Assembly: GCA_910587035.1 (NCBI GenBank) | Contig: CAJUMQ010000015.1 | Span: 1-63,062, forward strand | Length of the DNA stretch: 63,062 nucleotides | Direction of reading: 5' to 3' | Origin: an uncultured Desulfovibrio sp. | Lineage (GTDB): Bacteria > Desulfobacterota > Desulfovibrionia > Desulfovibrionales > Desulfovibrionaceae | Part shown: positions 43,569 through 53,207 of the stretch, in pieces | Layout: each line of letters opens with the position of its first letter | Numbering within the stretch: the first letter of the stretch is position 1 | The notes under the pieces: model-generated | Told to the model about the DNA's origin: nothing | What the model saw: only the letters and a program-made list of their open reading frames with translations | Database searches by the model: none | Translations under genes and position numbers: made by a program

Positions 43569-46500
43569 ATGCGACTGAAAATATTTTGCTTCATCCTTGT
43601 GTGTATTTGCTGTCTGCTTGCGCCGCGCATTTCGCCGGCAGACGATGATGCGGCCAACCGCAGGGTGAAGGCCGGCATTTTTAATTTTGACGGCTATCAC
43701 ATGAAGGATGAAAAAGGGGGCCTGGATGGTTATGGCATAGATCTGCTTGGCCTGATTTCTGAATATTCTCACCTTAATTTTCTTTATTCCGGCTATGAAA
43801 AATCCTGGCAAGAAATGCTGGACATGCTTAAAAATGGCGACATAGACCTGGTGACCTCGGCCCGGCGCACACCGGAGCGGGAACAGCATTTTGCCTACTC
43901 CCTGCCAGTTGGCCGCAACTTTACCCTGCTGACTGTGAAGACTGGCAATCCCCGATTGTTGCCTGGGGATTATCACACATATGACGGCATGGTGGTGGGG
44001 CAGATAGCTGGCAGCAGCCAGAACAGGGCTCTGGAGGAATTCGCCAGGTCCAAGGGATTTACCTACAGGGTAAAAACCTACAAGGATTCCAAAAAACTGG
44101 GACAGGCCCTTCAGGATGGGGATGTGGATGCCATTTTATCCAGCAATCTGCGGCAGTCCAAAAATGAGACTACCCTGGATGTCATCCATGTTGATAACTT
44201 TTACCTGATCACGCGCAAGGAGGATCAGGATCTCCTGAACGAGATAAATTATGCCATAGAGCAGATAAACAAAAATGAAGGCGACTGGCAAAATGACCTG
44301 TATTATCGCTATTATGGCATCAAGCCCGCGGACAGGCTGGATTTTTCCGAGCGGGAAAAGGAGTACATCCGGGGAGCCCGCAGCCGCCAAAAGAAGATTA
44401 CAGCGACCTCAAGGGGAGACAGGGCGCCCTATTCCTACATTGAGGATGGAAAACTCAAGGGCATTCTGCCGGATTATTTCGCGAAAATAATGGGGTCTGC
44501 CGGGCTGCCCTTTGAGTTTGTTCCCCCAAGGGATGACTATGACTATCATGTCATGGCCGAAAACAATGGCGCCACAGTGGTGCTGGACAGAACCAGGCCC
44601 CATGGCAGGAATGAAGTGGAGGCCTACCGGGGTTTTACCACTGATCCCTACATGAATACGGGGATGGCGCGGGTTACGCGCACTGATTTCGACGGACCGG
44701 TCGGAAAAGTAGCTATTGTTGGCAGCAACAGCCCCAAAGTTGGCATGGAGACCCTGGGTGATGCGGACATTGTCCATTTTTCCACCCCCCGCGAGGCCAT
44801 GGATGCTGTAAAAAATGGCGCGGTTGATGCCGCCTATGTCTATCCCTACATGGCCCAGCTCTATGTAAATCATGATCCGGACAATTCGCTTTATTATACA
44901 ATGCTGAATGACAGGGGCGCATCATTCCGGATGTATGTGCCCGAAACAGTGGATCATGAACTGATCTCCATTCTGAACAAGGGCATCCGCCATCTGCCTG
45001 AAGGCACCCTCAACCAGATAAGCTCCAGATACACCTCCTTCACTGTTGGCAGCCTTGGCCTTGCCGAGTATCTGCGGGCCCATCCGGGCCTGACCCTGGC
45101 GGGGGCTCTTGTTCTCGCCCTGGGTTGCAGCCTGCTGCTTGTCATGTTTGTGCATGGCCGCTGGCACAGGCGCATGCTGGCAGCGGCGGACAGCGCCAAC
45201 AGGGAGCTGGAGGGCCAGCTTTCAATTGTGGAGGCCTTGAGCAGGGATTACACGAATGTGCTGGCTCTGAATGAGGATCGCGCCACAGTGCGCATTGTCA
45301 AGCTTAAGGGCTATGTTCCGCAAGGTCTGATGGATGGCCCGGACGAACAGCCCTACCCCCCGATACTGGACACCTATGTGCGCGACAGGGTGCACCCGGG
45401 GGACAGGGCCTATCTGCGGGAGGCCCTGGATCTTGGCACCATTGGCGCCAGACTGGCCGCAGGCGGAGACTACACCGGCAGTTATCGCATTATCATGGAT
45501 GGCGAAACCCATTATTTCCAGTTCACCTGTGTCAAAATGAGGGATAATGCCGGTTTTGATGGGGCCTTCATTTTGATGGGCTTTCGCAATGTTGATGACA
45601 TGATGAAAAAGGAGCAGGAGCAGAAAGCTGCGCTTAAGGATGCCCTGGATCAGGCCAGATATGCAAGCGCCGCCAAGACTGCCTTTCTCAACAACATGTC
45701 GCATGACATACGCACACCCATGAATGCGATTATCGGCTTTACTGCCCTGGCCAGCAAACATGTTGGCAATACTGCGCAGGTTGAGGGATATCTGGCAAAG
45801 ATCACAACCTCGGGCAAGCATCTGCTCAGCCTGATCAATGATGTCCTGGACATGAGCCGCATTGAAAGCGGCAAGGTGAAAATCGAGGAGCAGGAAACAA
45901 GCCTGCCGGAAATAGTGCGTGATCTGAGCACCATAGTTCAGGCCGATGTCAAATCCAAACAGCTCTCCTTCCAGATAGACACGCTCAATGTGGTCAACGA
46001 AACGATATTCTGCGACAGGCTGCGCCTGAACCAGGTGCTGTTGAATATTCTGAGCAATGCTATGAAGTACACACGCCCTGGTGGCTCTGTGGGCGTGCGC
46101 ATTATCCAGAAGGCAACGGATGCATTGGGGATGGCAGCCTTTGATTTTATTGTCAGCGACACTGGCATTGGCATGAGCCAGGAATTTCTCGCGCATCTTT
46201 TTGAGCCTTTTGAAAGGGAGCAGACATCAACTGTAAGCGGCATTCAGGGCACAGGCCTTGGCATGGCAATCACCAAGAACATTGTCGACATGATGGGTGG
46301 CACAATTTCAGTCACCAGCGAGCCTGGAAAAGGCTCTGTATTTACAGTTTCCCTGCATTTCCGGGTGACAGAAAAGGATGAAGGGGAGACATGCCTGCCC
46401 AGGTATGCCGGAATGCGCGCTCTTGTGGTCGATGATGACATCAACACCTGCACCAGCGTGAGCAGGATGCTCTCCGCCCTGGGCATGCGCCCTGACTGGA

Positions 46501-47231
46501 CCACCCTTGCAAGGGAGGGCATAGTCCGCAGCCAGTTTGCAGTGGAGCAGAATGAGGCCTATGGAATATTTTTCATAGACTGGGTCATGCCGGACATGAA
46601 CGGTATTGAGCTTGTAAGGCGCCTGCGAAAAACCATCAGGAAGGAAATCCCCATCATCATTCTCACTGCCTATGACTGGGGGGATATGGAGGAGGAAGCC
46701 AGGGAGGCCGGAGTCACAGGATTCTGTTCCAAGCCTGTTTTTCTGTCGGAGCTAAGGAGCATACTTGCCGACCCCGTCAATGCGCTGCAAGGCGACAGGG
46801 AAGAGCCTGTTGACATTAGCCATTTTGCGGATAAAAGCATTCTGCTGGCCGAAGACAATGAGATGAATCAGGAAATTGCGCAGATGATTCTCGAAGGCGC
46901 CGGCTTCAGGCTGGATATTGTCGAAAACGGGGCCCTGGCCGTTGAGCGTATGGAGCAGATGCCGCCCGATGCCTATGATCTGATACTCATGGATGTGCAG
47001 ATGCCGGTAATGGATGGCTATGAGGCCACCAGGCGCATCCGGGCCCTGGCGGATCCCCTAAAATCCCGCATTCCCATTGTAGCCATGACGGCAAATGCCT
47101 TTGCCGAGGATCGCAGGGAGGCCATGGCCTCCGGCATGAACAGCTATGTCGCAAAGCCCATTGACATGAAGGAATTGATGCGTGAGCTGGACATCATCCT
47201 TAAAAATGGCGTTTCCAATGTTTTTTCTTGA
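43569..47231 (+). CDS. BvgS-type hybrid histidine kinase with two sensor domains
   Basis: A 1,220-residue sensor. A signal peptide (RLKIFCFILVCICCLLAP) precedes two tandem bacterial-type solute-binding domains (about 30-255 and 265-495), a membrane helix (about 507-528), a PAS-like segment (about 545-680), a HisKA domain with phosphoacceptor His712 in MSHDIRTPMNA, the ATPase domain (N-box LNQVLLNILSNAMKYT, DTGIGM, GTGLGMAI), and two receiver domains with Asp1004 (DWVMPDMNG) and Asp1142 (LMDVQMPVMDG). No Hpt domain or output regulator is encoded beside it. A GTG frame extends upstream to 43416; I choose ATG 43569 because it exposes the signal peptide. Confidence 0.9.
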   Translation: MRLKIFCFILVCICCLLAPRISPADDDAANRRVKAGIFNFDGYHMKDEKGGLDGYGIDLLGLISEYSHLNFLYSGYEKSWQEMLDMLKNGDIDLVTSARRTPEREQHFAYSLPVGRNFTLLTVKTGNPRLLPGDYHTYDGMVVGQIAGSSQNRALEEFARSKGFTYRVKTYKDSKKLGQALQDGDVDAILSSNLRQSKNETTLDVIHVDNFYLITRKEDQDLLNEINYAIEQINKNEGDWQNDLYYRYYGIKPADRLDFSEREKEYIRGARSRQKKITATSRGDRAPYSYIEDGKLKGILPDYFAKIMGSAGLPFEFVPPRDDYDYHVMAENNGATVVLDRTRPHGRNEVEAYRGFTTDPYMNTGMARVTRTDFDGPVGKVAIVGSNSPKVGMETLGDADIVHFSTPREAMDAVKNGAVDAAYVYPYMAQLYVNHDPDNSLYYTMLNDRGASFRMYVPETVDHELISILNKGIRHLPEGTLNQISSRYTSFTVGSLGLAEYLRAHPGLTLAGALVLALGCSLLLVMFVHGRWHRRMLAAADSANRELEGQLSIVEALSRDYTNVLALNEDRATVRIVKLKGYVPQGLMDGPDEQPYPPILDTYVRDRVHPGDRAYLREALDLGTIGARLAAGGDYTGSYRIIMDGETHYFQFTCVKMRDNAGFDGAFILMGFRNVDDMMKKEQEQKAALKDALDQARYASAAKTAFLNNMSHDIRTPMNAIIGFTALASKHVGNTAQVEGYLAKITTSGKHLLSLINDVLDMSRIESGKVKIEEQETSLPEIVRDLSTIVQADVKSKQLSFQIDTLNVVNETIFCDRLRLNQVLLNILSNAMKYTRPGGSVGVRIIQKATDALGMAAFDFIVSDTGIGMSQEFLAHLFEPFEREQTSTVSGIQGTGLGMAITKNIVDMMGGTISVTSEPGKGSVFTVSLHFRVTEKDEGETCLPRYAGMRALVVDDDINTCTSVSRMLSALGMRPDWTTLAREGIVRSQFAVEQNEAYGIFFIDWVMPDMNGIELVRRLRKTIRKEIPIIILTAYDWGDMEEEAREAGVTGFCSKPVFLSELRSILADPVNALQGDREEPVDISHFADKSILLAEDNEMNQEIAQMILEGAGFRLDIVENGALAVERMEQMPPDAYDLILMDVQMPVMDGYEATRRIRALADPLKSRIPIVAMTANAFAEDRREAMASGMNSYVAKPIDMKELMRELDIILKNGVSNVFS

Positions 47232-47250
47232 CCAGGCTGAAATTCTCCAC

Positions 47251-47296
47251 GAAATTGCCGCAAGACGAACTTGTTTCGCAGTTAAGCGGCAATTTC
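47251..47296. terminator. convergent terminator-like hairpin
   Basis: GAAATTGCCGC and GCGGCAATTTC form a perfect 11-base-pair stem around a 24-base loop that itself can fold (CGAA with TTCG). It lies between the convergent histidine kinase and nitroreductase genes, a natural place for a bidirectional terminator. Confidence 0.6.
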
Positions 47297-47344
47297 ATGG
47301 GCATATGGCGGCAGGAATTGCAACAGTTGCCATTGACGCGGCCT

Positions 47345-48121
47345 CTAAATCCACTCAATCTCCGGCTCTGCCCTGAATGGCACCCTCTGATATGATACCG
47401 TGGGCCGGCCTATCATCAGGCCGCCATACATTTTATGGCCAGCCGGTATGAAAATGCCAGCAGGCAATTCCAGCTCGCAGACATGGGTGAGATAGCCTGC
47501 CCAGCAGGATGCCAGGCCATAGGATGGCAGGGCAAGCTCCAGGGTGGCCAGAACAGTGGCGCAGTCCGCCATGGCCAGATGCTTTTCCGGCGCATGGGTG
47601 ATCAACACGCAGGGCGCGCCGCGAAAGATCACATCCTGGCCGGCAAAAATCCTTTCGGCCACGCCGGGCAGAAAGTTGCGCTTTCGCATGATGTCGGCGG
47701 CTGCCAGCATCAGGCGTTCCACCTTGTCCCTGCCATTTATCACAATAAAGGAAATCTCCCTTTTGTTGGAGGCAGTGGGCGCCCAGGATGCCATGTTGAT
47801 GATCCGCTCCAGCAGCTTTTTATTCACCGGGTCTGTGGCAAAGTGGCGCACGGACCGCCTGGACTGCACCAGGTTTTTTATATCGGATTCCGAAAAACTG
47901 TTCTCCACCTCCGCAAGACTCTCGGGGGTATGGCCATCCAGTGTTATGGACCCCGTGGGACATATGGCCTGGCAATGGCCGCAATGGATGCAGTTGCCCC
48001 TGTCTTTGGGATCGATCTCAGGCATCTCTGCCATTGCGATAATCCCTGCAACGCAGTCCTCCACACACATGCCGCAGCGTATGCAGGTATCGGCGTTAAC
48101 CCTGAATTCCACCGGTTTCAT
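47345..48121 (-). CDS. ferredoxin-domain nitroreductase
   Basis: A 258-residue protein. The first 65 residues hold two 4Fe-4S motifs (CIRCGMCVEDC and CIHCGHCQAICP), and the rest is an FMN-binding nitroreductase fold (RRSVRHFATDPVNKKLLERI with the conserved Arg-Ser, then MASWAPTASNKR). Such fusions are common in anaerobes and transfer electrons from ferredoxin-type donors to nitro or quinone-like substrates. It lies three bases from the FUSC-type transporter gene upstream on the same strand and is probably cotranscribed with it. Confidence 0.9.
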   Translation of the reverse strand: MKPVEFRVNADTCIRCGMCVEDCVAGIIAMAEMPEIDPKDRGNCIHCGHCQAICPTGSITLDGHTPESLAEVENSFSESDIKNLVQSRRSVRHFATDPVNKKLLERIINMASWAPTASNKREISFIVINGRDKVERLMLAAADIMRKRNFLPGVAERIFAGQDVIFRGAPCVLITHAPEKHLAMADCATVLATLELALPSYGLASCWAGYLTHVCELELPAGIFIPAGHKMYGGLMIGRPTVSYQRVPFRAEPEIEWI

Positions 48122-48124
48122 TCC

Positions 48125-49144
48125 TTATTCTCCTTTTGCTGGTAAAGGCCTGGCTGCCTGCTTGCGGCGGTAGATCATTTTTAAAATTGTATTGGATGCA
48201 AGCACGCAGACGCAGCCAAACGCCGTATCAAAAAAACGCCAGTACAAAATGCTTATATCGCCACCCTGGGAAGACATGATAATGTCAATAAACAGAAGTA
48301 TGAGGCAGGTGGCCGTCATGCTGAACAGGGCATAATGATTCAGAAAGAACGGCACAAAAAAGGCGAAAAAGGCCACAATCAGGGCCAGTTGCAGGGGCTG
48401 GCTGATCTGGCTGACAACCACAAAGGCGATGATGGTGCCGGCAAGGGTGCCGCCTGCCCGCTCAAAAATCCTCTTCAGCTCCTCCGATGTCTCCGCCCTC
48501 GCCACAAAGATGACTGTAAGGCCCACCCATGCCGGATCCCTGAAATTGAATATACTGGCAATGAGGGTGGAGCCAATGACTGTCACCGGCACGGCAATGC
48601 AGTAATAACGGTTGTTGGTGGCGCCATGCAGAAGCTCACGCAACTGCTTGATGGGGCTCTCCTGATTCTCGCTCTCAAAGGCCATGTTGGCCATGCTCAG
48701 AAAAATGCCCCATATGGCGCCGCAAAGAAAATAGATGCCCATGGGCAGGGAGGGGCTCAGATCAAAAAAACTGATCAGCACAGCCACAGTAGTGCACTTG
48801 ATCACAAAGCTCAGATATGCCAGTTCCTCTTTGGGCAGGGCGGAAAGCCAGCTCAGCAGAAACAGGAACATCAGGGCCAGCAATACATTTCTTGTCAGGA
48901 TCTCGCTTATGCTGGCGGCCAGCATTATCAGAAGGCAGCCAGTCAGGACCCCGGCAATGCGCGCCCGCACCCCGTGGCGCGGCGTAATCTGGATGGAAAC
49001 CATGGCGCCAAAGGAGGCAAAGGGAGCCAGGGCAGACAGACCCGTGGCAATGCCAAAAATCAGGGGCGCGCTCATGCCCACAGCCAGCAGAATGCCCTTG
49101 CATGCGGTGGGCGCGTTTTTTTTCACCAGGCCATCAGCATTCAT
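48125..49144 (-). CDS. FUSC-type aromatic-acid exporter-like membrane protein
   Basis: A 339-residue protein with about ten hydrophobic segments in two similar halves (GILLAVGMSAPLIFGIATGL, VLLALMFLFLLSWLSAL, CIAVPVTVIGSTLIASIFNF, ILYWRFFDTAFGCVCVLASN). The layout and the GTLAGTIIAFVVV segment in the second half suit the FUSC/AaeB-like group, which exports aromatic acids. It is cotranscribed with the ferredoxin nitroreductase, which could reduce an aromatic compound that this protein then exports; that link is inference. Confidence 0.72.
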   Translation of the reverse strand: MNADGLVKKNAPTACKGILLAVGMSAPLIFGIATGLSALAPFASFGAMVSIQITPRHGVRARIAGVLTGCLLIMLAASISEILTRNVLLALMFLFLLSWLSALPKEELAYLSFVIKCTTVAVLISFFDLSPSLPMGIYFLCGAIWGIFLSMANMAFESENQESPIKQLRELLHGATNNRYYCIAVPVTVIGSTLIASIFNFRDPAWVGLTVIFVARAETSEELKRIFERAGGTLAGTIIAFVVVSQISQPLQLALIVAFFAFFVPFFLNHYALFSMTATCLILLFIDIIMSSQGGDISILYWRFFDTAFGCVCVLASNTILKMIYRRKQAARPLPAKGE

Positions 49145-49254
49145 GTTTTCTCCCCTCCAGCCGCACTGGCAGCAATCCCCATATTGCCAGCACGCATTGC
49201 GCTCCGCAAGCGCAGGGCAAGCGGACTGAAAGAAAAGTTGCGGAATTAAGACAT

Positions 49255-50028
49255 TTAAAAAAGCCCCAGTGTCTCGCAGGCCCTGTAGATGCCATCCTCA
49301 TCAAGGCTTGATGTGACCAGATCGGCCTTTTCCTTGAGCAGGGGGCTGCCATTGCCCATGGCGACATTGGTCCACCGGGGCGAGAACATTGTCAGGTCGG
49401 CAGGGGAGTCGCCAAAGACTATGACATCCCGCGGTGAGCCTCCGAAAAAATGCAGCATCTTTCTGATGCCGACTGCCTTGTTCACAGGCTCAACAAAAAG
49501 GCATCTCTCGTGGTAACGGCCAAATGGCAGGGTTTTAAGGGCTTCCAGGGTGTTTTCAACAGGCGCCTGGCAGGCAAGATATGCCTTGTAGATCTCCTCG
49601 CATTTTTCCGGCTTGAGGCCGGGCACGACTTTGGTCTCCATGTAGTTGTCGCGGACAAACTCCTGAAAGCGGCCATCCGGCGCAACGCGCGTGCGGGAAT
49701 CATCAAGCTGCAATGCCCAGGGTATGCCGCGCACGTCGCACTCCCGCGCCAGATCTATGACCCCCGCTTTGTCCAGCGGCTCAATGCCCACCAGAACATT
49801 GTTTATGGTGAGGCCATTGCCGCCATCGCTGACCATGTTCTCAAAGCCCAGCTTGCGCATCCAGTCCCGGGCCATGGCATGGGATCGCCCTGTGGCGATG
49901 CACATAAAATGGCCAGCCACACGCAACTTGCCAAGCGCGAGCAGAGCCGAGTCCGGGATGCTGGTGTTCACATACCCCCCGGCCAGAAGCGTGCCGTCCA
50001 GATCGAAGAAAAGATATTTTTTTTCCAT
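49255..50028 (-). CDS. Cof-type HAD hydrolase
   Basis: A 257-residue HAD phosphatase starting at the ATG at 50028. Motif I is FFDLDGTLL, motif II is IATGRSH, and the C-terminal Asp motif is VIFGDSPADLTMF, with a Cof-type cap between. Members dephosphorylate sugar phosphates, pyridoxal phosphate and similar metabolites. An alternative upstream ATG at 50052 would add eight residues. It stands downstream of the acyl-CoA ligase with a 52-base gap. Confidence 0.87.
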   Translation of the reverse strand: MEKKYLFFDLDGTLLAGGYVNTSIPDSALLALGKLRVAGHFMCIATGRSHAMARDWMRKLGFENMVSDGGNGLTINNVLVGIEPLDKAGVIDLARECDVRGIPWALQLDDSRTRVAPDGRFQEFVRDNYMETKVVPGLKPEKCEEIYKAYLACQAPVENTLEALKTLPFGRYHERCLFVEPVNKAVGIRKMLHFFGGSPRDVIVFGDSPADLTMFSPRWTNVAMGNGSPLLKEKADLVTSSLDEDGIYRACETLGLF

Positions 50029-50080
50029 GAAGGCCTGGCATTCCTGCCGCATTGAAATTTACCGCTAATGTAAATGTCAT

Positions 50081-51706
50081 TTATTTTTTGTTGCCAGATG
50101 GTTTTTCCCTGAGTTTATAGTGCATCAGCTTGCCGGTGGCCGTATGCGGGAGTTCTTTTACAATGTGAAATGTTTTTGGACATTTATATGGAGGAAGCAT
50201 GGGATGCGCCACACACCATTCTTTTAATTCGGATGTGCTTAAGCTGTCATCCAGGGGAACAATATAGGCAACCACGCATTGTCCATGCAATTTGTCAGGT
50301 CTTCCTATAACAGCGCTTTCAGCGACTTTGGGATTTTCATTCAAGGCAGCTTCTATCTGGGCAGGGTATATATTTTCGCCTGCGCATATTATCATATCAT
50401 CTTTTCTGCACAATACAGTTATAAATCCATCATCATCCCATACTCCAATGTCGCCAGTATAATGAAAACCATTATGGAATTTCTTTTTATCCATTTCCGG
50501 ATTATTAACATAGCAGCCTGTGGATTTGAAAGGTGATTTTATTATTATTTCACCTATCTCTGTATTATCCTTTTTCACCATATCATCCGGGTCGCCATGC
50601 CCATCCGCAACAGGCCTTATAATGCGAACTTCGTCATCAATGCATGATTGACCAGTCGATGAACATTTTTCTATGGGGCTATATGGACGCATATATGTAT
50701 TGACAAAAGTTTCTGTCGTACCATATCCATTAAGAATATTTGGAGTAAAAAGCCCCCTGTATTCCAGGAGCTCCGCTTTTGAAAAAGGGCTCCCCATTGA
50801 GCATAGGCCGCGCAAGGCAGAAAGATTTACAGGAGAAGCCTTTTGCGCCCTGGCCAACAGCATGAAAATTGAAGGCACGCCGGTAATATAGGTGACTTTA
50901 TCTCTCTTTATTATCTCAAGCGCCTGGCGTGGCTTGAACTCGCGCATTATAATCACTTCACCCCCCACATATAAAGTGGGTGTGGGGCCGCCAATGTGAA
51001 TTCCACCACGATGAAACCAGGGAGTTAAATTTAGTGTGCGGTCTTCTGGCGTTAATGGATAGTGCATTATGACATCATGGGCGGAAAATACTTCATTTAT
51101 GGAGTTTATGGGCACAGCCTTGGCCTTATTTGTTGTTCCTGAAGTATAAAGCCTGGTTGTCTCGTCATATATATGCGGTTTTTCTGTCAATACAGGGTTT
51201 TGCTCAGATTTTCCGTGCATATAGCATGACAATGATTCGCCATCAGAAGCATTGTTTTCTGATTTGCCGCAAGTAATAATCTTCTCTGGCTTATATTTGC
51301 TCAACTCCAGAGCTTTTGCAACTGTATCACTGAAAAATATATCATATATAAAAAATTTTGGTTTGCTATCCTCCAAAAGAAGGGCAAGCTCACCTGGAGC
51401 CACGCGATAGTTTACAGGGCAGTTTATTGCCCCTGTCTTGTGTCCCGCGATATAGCAGAATAAGAATTCCGGGCTATTAAAAAGCATATACATGATGACA
51501 TCATTTTTCCTGATGCCATCTTCCATAAATGCGTTTGCCAGTCTGTTGGCATCCCTGTTTAATTCATCATATGTCCAGGTTTGCCCATCGCATCTGGCAG
51601 CGGCTTTTTTCCCATAGCGCGAGACGTTGCGCATGAAACCATTTAACCAGGTTGCCTCGTGTTCAAAAGAATTTCTGAAGCTCTCCACATCATATGTAAA
51701 AACCAT
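50081..51706 (-). CDS. AMP-forming acyl-CoA synthetase/ligase
   Basis: A 541-residue ANL-superfamily enzyme. The phosphate-binding loop reads RLYTSGTTNKAKAVPI (usual form YTSGTTGxPK), the A5 motif is NGYGTTE, the hinge is YTGDIGVWDDDGFI, and the A10 lysine motif is LPHTATGKLMHYKL. It activates a carboxylic acid to an acyl-adenylate and then to a CoA thioester. The third position of the P-loop motif is changed (TTNKAK), which may alter activity. The coding sequence is much AT-richer than either flank, a sign of recent transfer. The substrate cannot be told from sequence. Confidence 0.88.
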   Translation of the reverse strand: MVFTYDVESFRNSFEHEATWLNGFMRNVSRYGKKAAARCDGQTWTYDELNRDANRLANAFMEDGIRKNDVIMYMLFNSPEFLFCYIAGHKTGAINCPVNYRVAPGELALLLEDSKPKFFIYDIFFSDTVAKALELSKYKPEKIITCGKSENNASDGESLSCYMHGKSEQNPVLTEKPHIYDETTRLYTSGTTNKAKAVPINSINEVFSAHDVIMHYPLTPEDRTLNLTPWFHRGGIHIGGPTPTLYVGGEVIIMREFKPRQALEIIKRDKVTYITGVPSIFMLLARAQKASPVNLSALRGLCSMGSPFSKAELLEYRGLFTPNILNGYGTTETFVNTYMRPYSPIEKCSSTGQSCIDDEVRIIRPVADGHGDPDDMVKKDNTEIGEIIIKSPFKSTGCYVNNPEMDKKKFHNGFHYTGDIGVWDDDGFITVLCRKDDMIICAGENIYPAQIEAALNENPKVAESAVIGRPDKLHGQCVVAYIVPLDDSLSTSELKEWCVAHPMLPPYKCPKTFHIVKELPHTATGKLMHYKLREKPSGNKK

Positions 51707-52211
51707 GTGATTTCCCTATGGCAAAAGAATGTTGCAGTCTGATCCATCCTGACGGATATCCGCTACACTATGACTTAAACTGTTTGCAGTCGAGCATAAG
51801 TTGCTGCATTATAACGATTAATTCTGCTACTTGCACGTGTCATGGCAAGCAATTGATTTAATATGCCTTTTTGGCTGCTGGCGCATTCTGCCCTTATGGC
51901 GGCCCTGAAGCTGCTCCCTGCCCAATGTTGATAGAAACAGGCAAGGAAATTAAAATATTATGGCTTTTTTGCCGCCAGGCTGTTGTCTACCATGTGAACA
52001 CAGGCGGCAGACATGGCATATTGGAGCATTTGCCTATTGAAAACAGGCAAATGCGTGGCGCATCTTCTGGAGCTGCCGCGCTGACTTTAGCGGAAAAATT
52101 GAATTTTTCATGCGCATGGCCCGTTACGCGGGGAAATGCCGGCGCATATGCCTGAAACGCGCAGGGCGTTTCAGCTGATGAATGCTCTAAACCGGGGAGG
52201 CGGGCCTTCGC
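51707..52211. promoter_or_regulatory. divergent intergenic region, acyl-CoA ligase / AraC
   Basis: A 505-base stretch between the divergent ligase and AraC-type regulator genes. I see no gene that I would defend. It must contain both promoters. AraC sites would be expected in the last 150 bases but cannot be placed by eye. GGGGAGG at about 52194 serves as the ribosome-binding site of the regulator. Confidence 0.4.
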
Positions 52212-53132
52212 ATGGATAAAATGCAGCGGGAATCTGACATCATTGCCAATTTGAATGCGCGCCTGAAAGAGATTTTGCTGGAATATCTGCCCAGCCCCGG
52301 CATCAGGCCAACAGCCATAAAGGGATTGCACCTGGTGCGCCGCGAGGATGTAAACCAGCCGGAGCGCTGTTTTGAAAAGCCACTTGCCGGTCTTGTGGTG
52401 CAGGGCACAAAGCATTCATTCATGTGCGGCCATGAATACATCTACACTGCCAATCAGAGCATTGTGGCCGGCGTTGACATGCCCATCACCTCATATGTGG
52501 TGAATCCCACCCCTGAGAAGCCCTTTTTGTTCATTTATCTTTATCTGGACAAGGAGATACTTTCCTCCCTGGCCATTGAAATGAAGGGGAGCCTGCCATT
52601 TTCTGGCAATCCGGATTGCAGCGCCGCTGTGGGTGGGGCGGACAGGGACATAATGGAGATGTTCCTGCGGCTGCTGGAACTGGATAAAAAAACGGAGCAG
52701 ATCCCCATGCGCGCGCCAATGATGCTCAGGGAGCTGCATTATCTGCTGCTGATTGGCCAGCATGGCCGCCTGCTCAGGCAGCTGCACACGGCAGGCACCC
52801 AGAACAATCAGGTGGTCCATGCCATAAACTGGATCAGGGAGAATTTCTGCTCGCCAATGCGGGTGGAAACCCTGGCAAGGCAGGTGGGAATGTCCGTGGC
52901 CAGCCTGCACCGGCATTTCAAGGCCTTTACAGGTTTAAGTCCGCTGCAATATCAGAAGCAGCTGCGGCTATATGAAGCCCAAAGGCTGATGCTTGTGGAA
53001 AATGAGCGCGCCTCCATGGCAGCCCTTGCTGTGGGTTACGAGAGTGTGGCGCAGTTCAACCGCGAATACAAGAAGGTGTTTGGCGAGCCCCCCTTCAGGG
53101 ACATGAACCGCCGCAGATCAGGCAGGGAATAG
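52212..53132 (+). CDS. AraC-family transcriptional regulator
   Basis: A 306-residue regulator with an AraC N-terminal domain (LAGLVVQGTKHSFMCGHEYI, MPITSYVVNPTPEKPFLFIY) and two C-terminal helix-turn-helix motifs (RVETLARQVGMSVASLHRHF, MAALAVGYESVAQFNREYKK). This subtype includes YqhC, which controls aldehyde reductases in E. coli. The genes it converges on encode an alcohol dehydrogenase, an aldo/keto reductase and a cupin, so carbonyl stress control is a good guess. Confidence 0.88.
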   Translation: MDKMQRESDIIANLNARLKEILLEYLPSPGIRPTAIKGLHLVRREDVNQPERCFEKPLAGLVVQGTKHSFMCGHEYIYTANQSIVAGVDMPITSYVVNPTPEKPFLFIYLYLDKEILSSLAIEMKGSLPFSGNPDCSAAVGGADRDIMEMFLRLLELDKKTEQIPMRAPMMLRELHYLLLIGQHGRLLRQLHTAGTQNNQVVHAINWIRENFCSPMRVETLARQVGMSVASLHRHFKAFTGLSPLQYQKQLRLYEAQRLMLVENERASMAALAVGYESVAQFNREYKKVFGEPPFRDMNRRRSGRE

Positions 53133-53207
53133 GGAGCTTGGCAGGAATTGCCAGCTGGCGCGATAAAGCCGGGCGCTCTGGCAGGCCAGGACGCCCCGGC
53201 TTTGCTG

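Noticed and set aside
51871..52155. 94-residue frame in the ligase/AraC intergenic region
   Set aside because: No ribosome-binding site, no domain, and it occupies the expected promoter region of the AraC gene.
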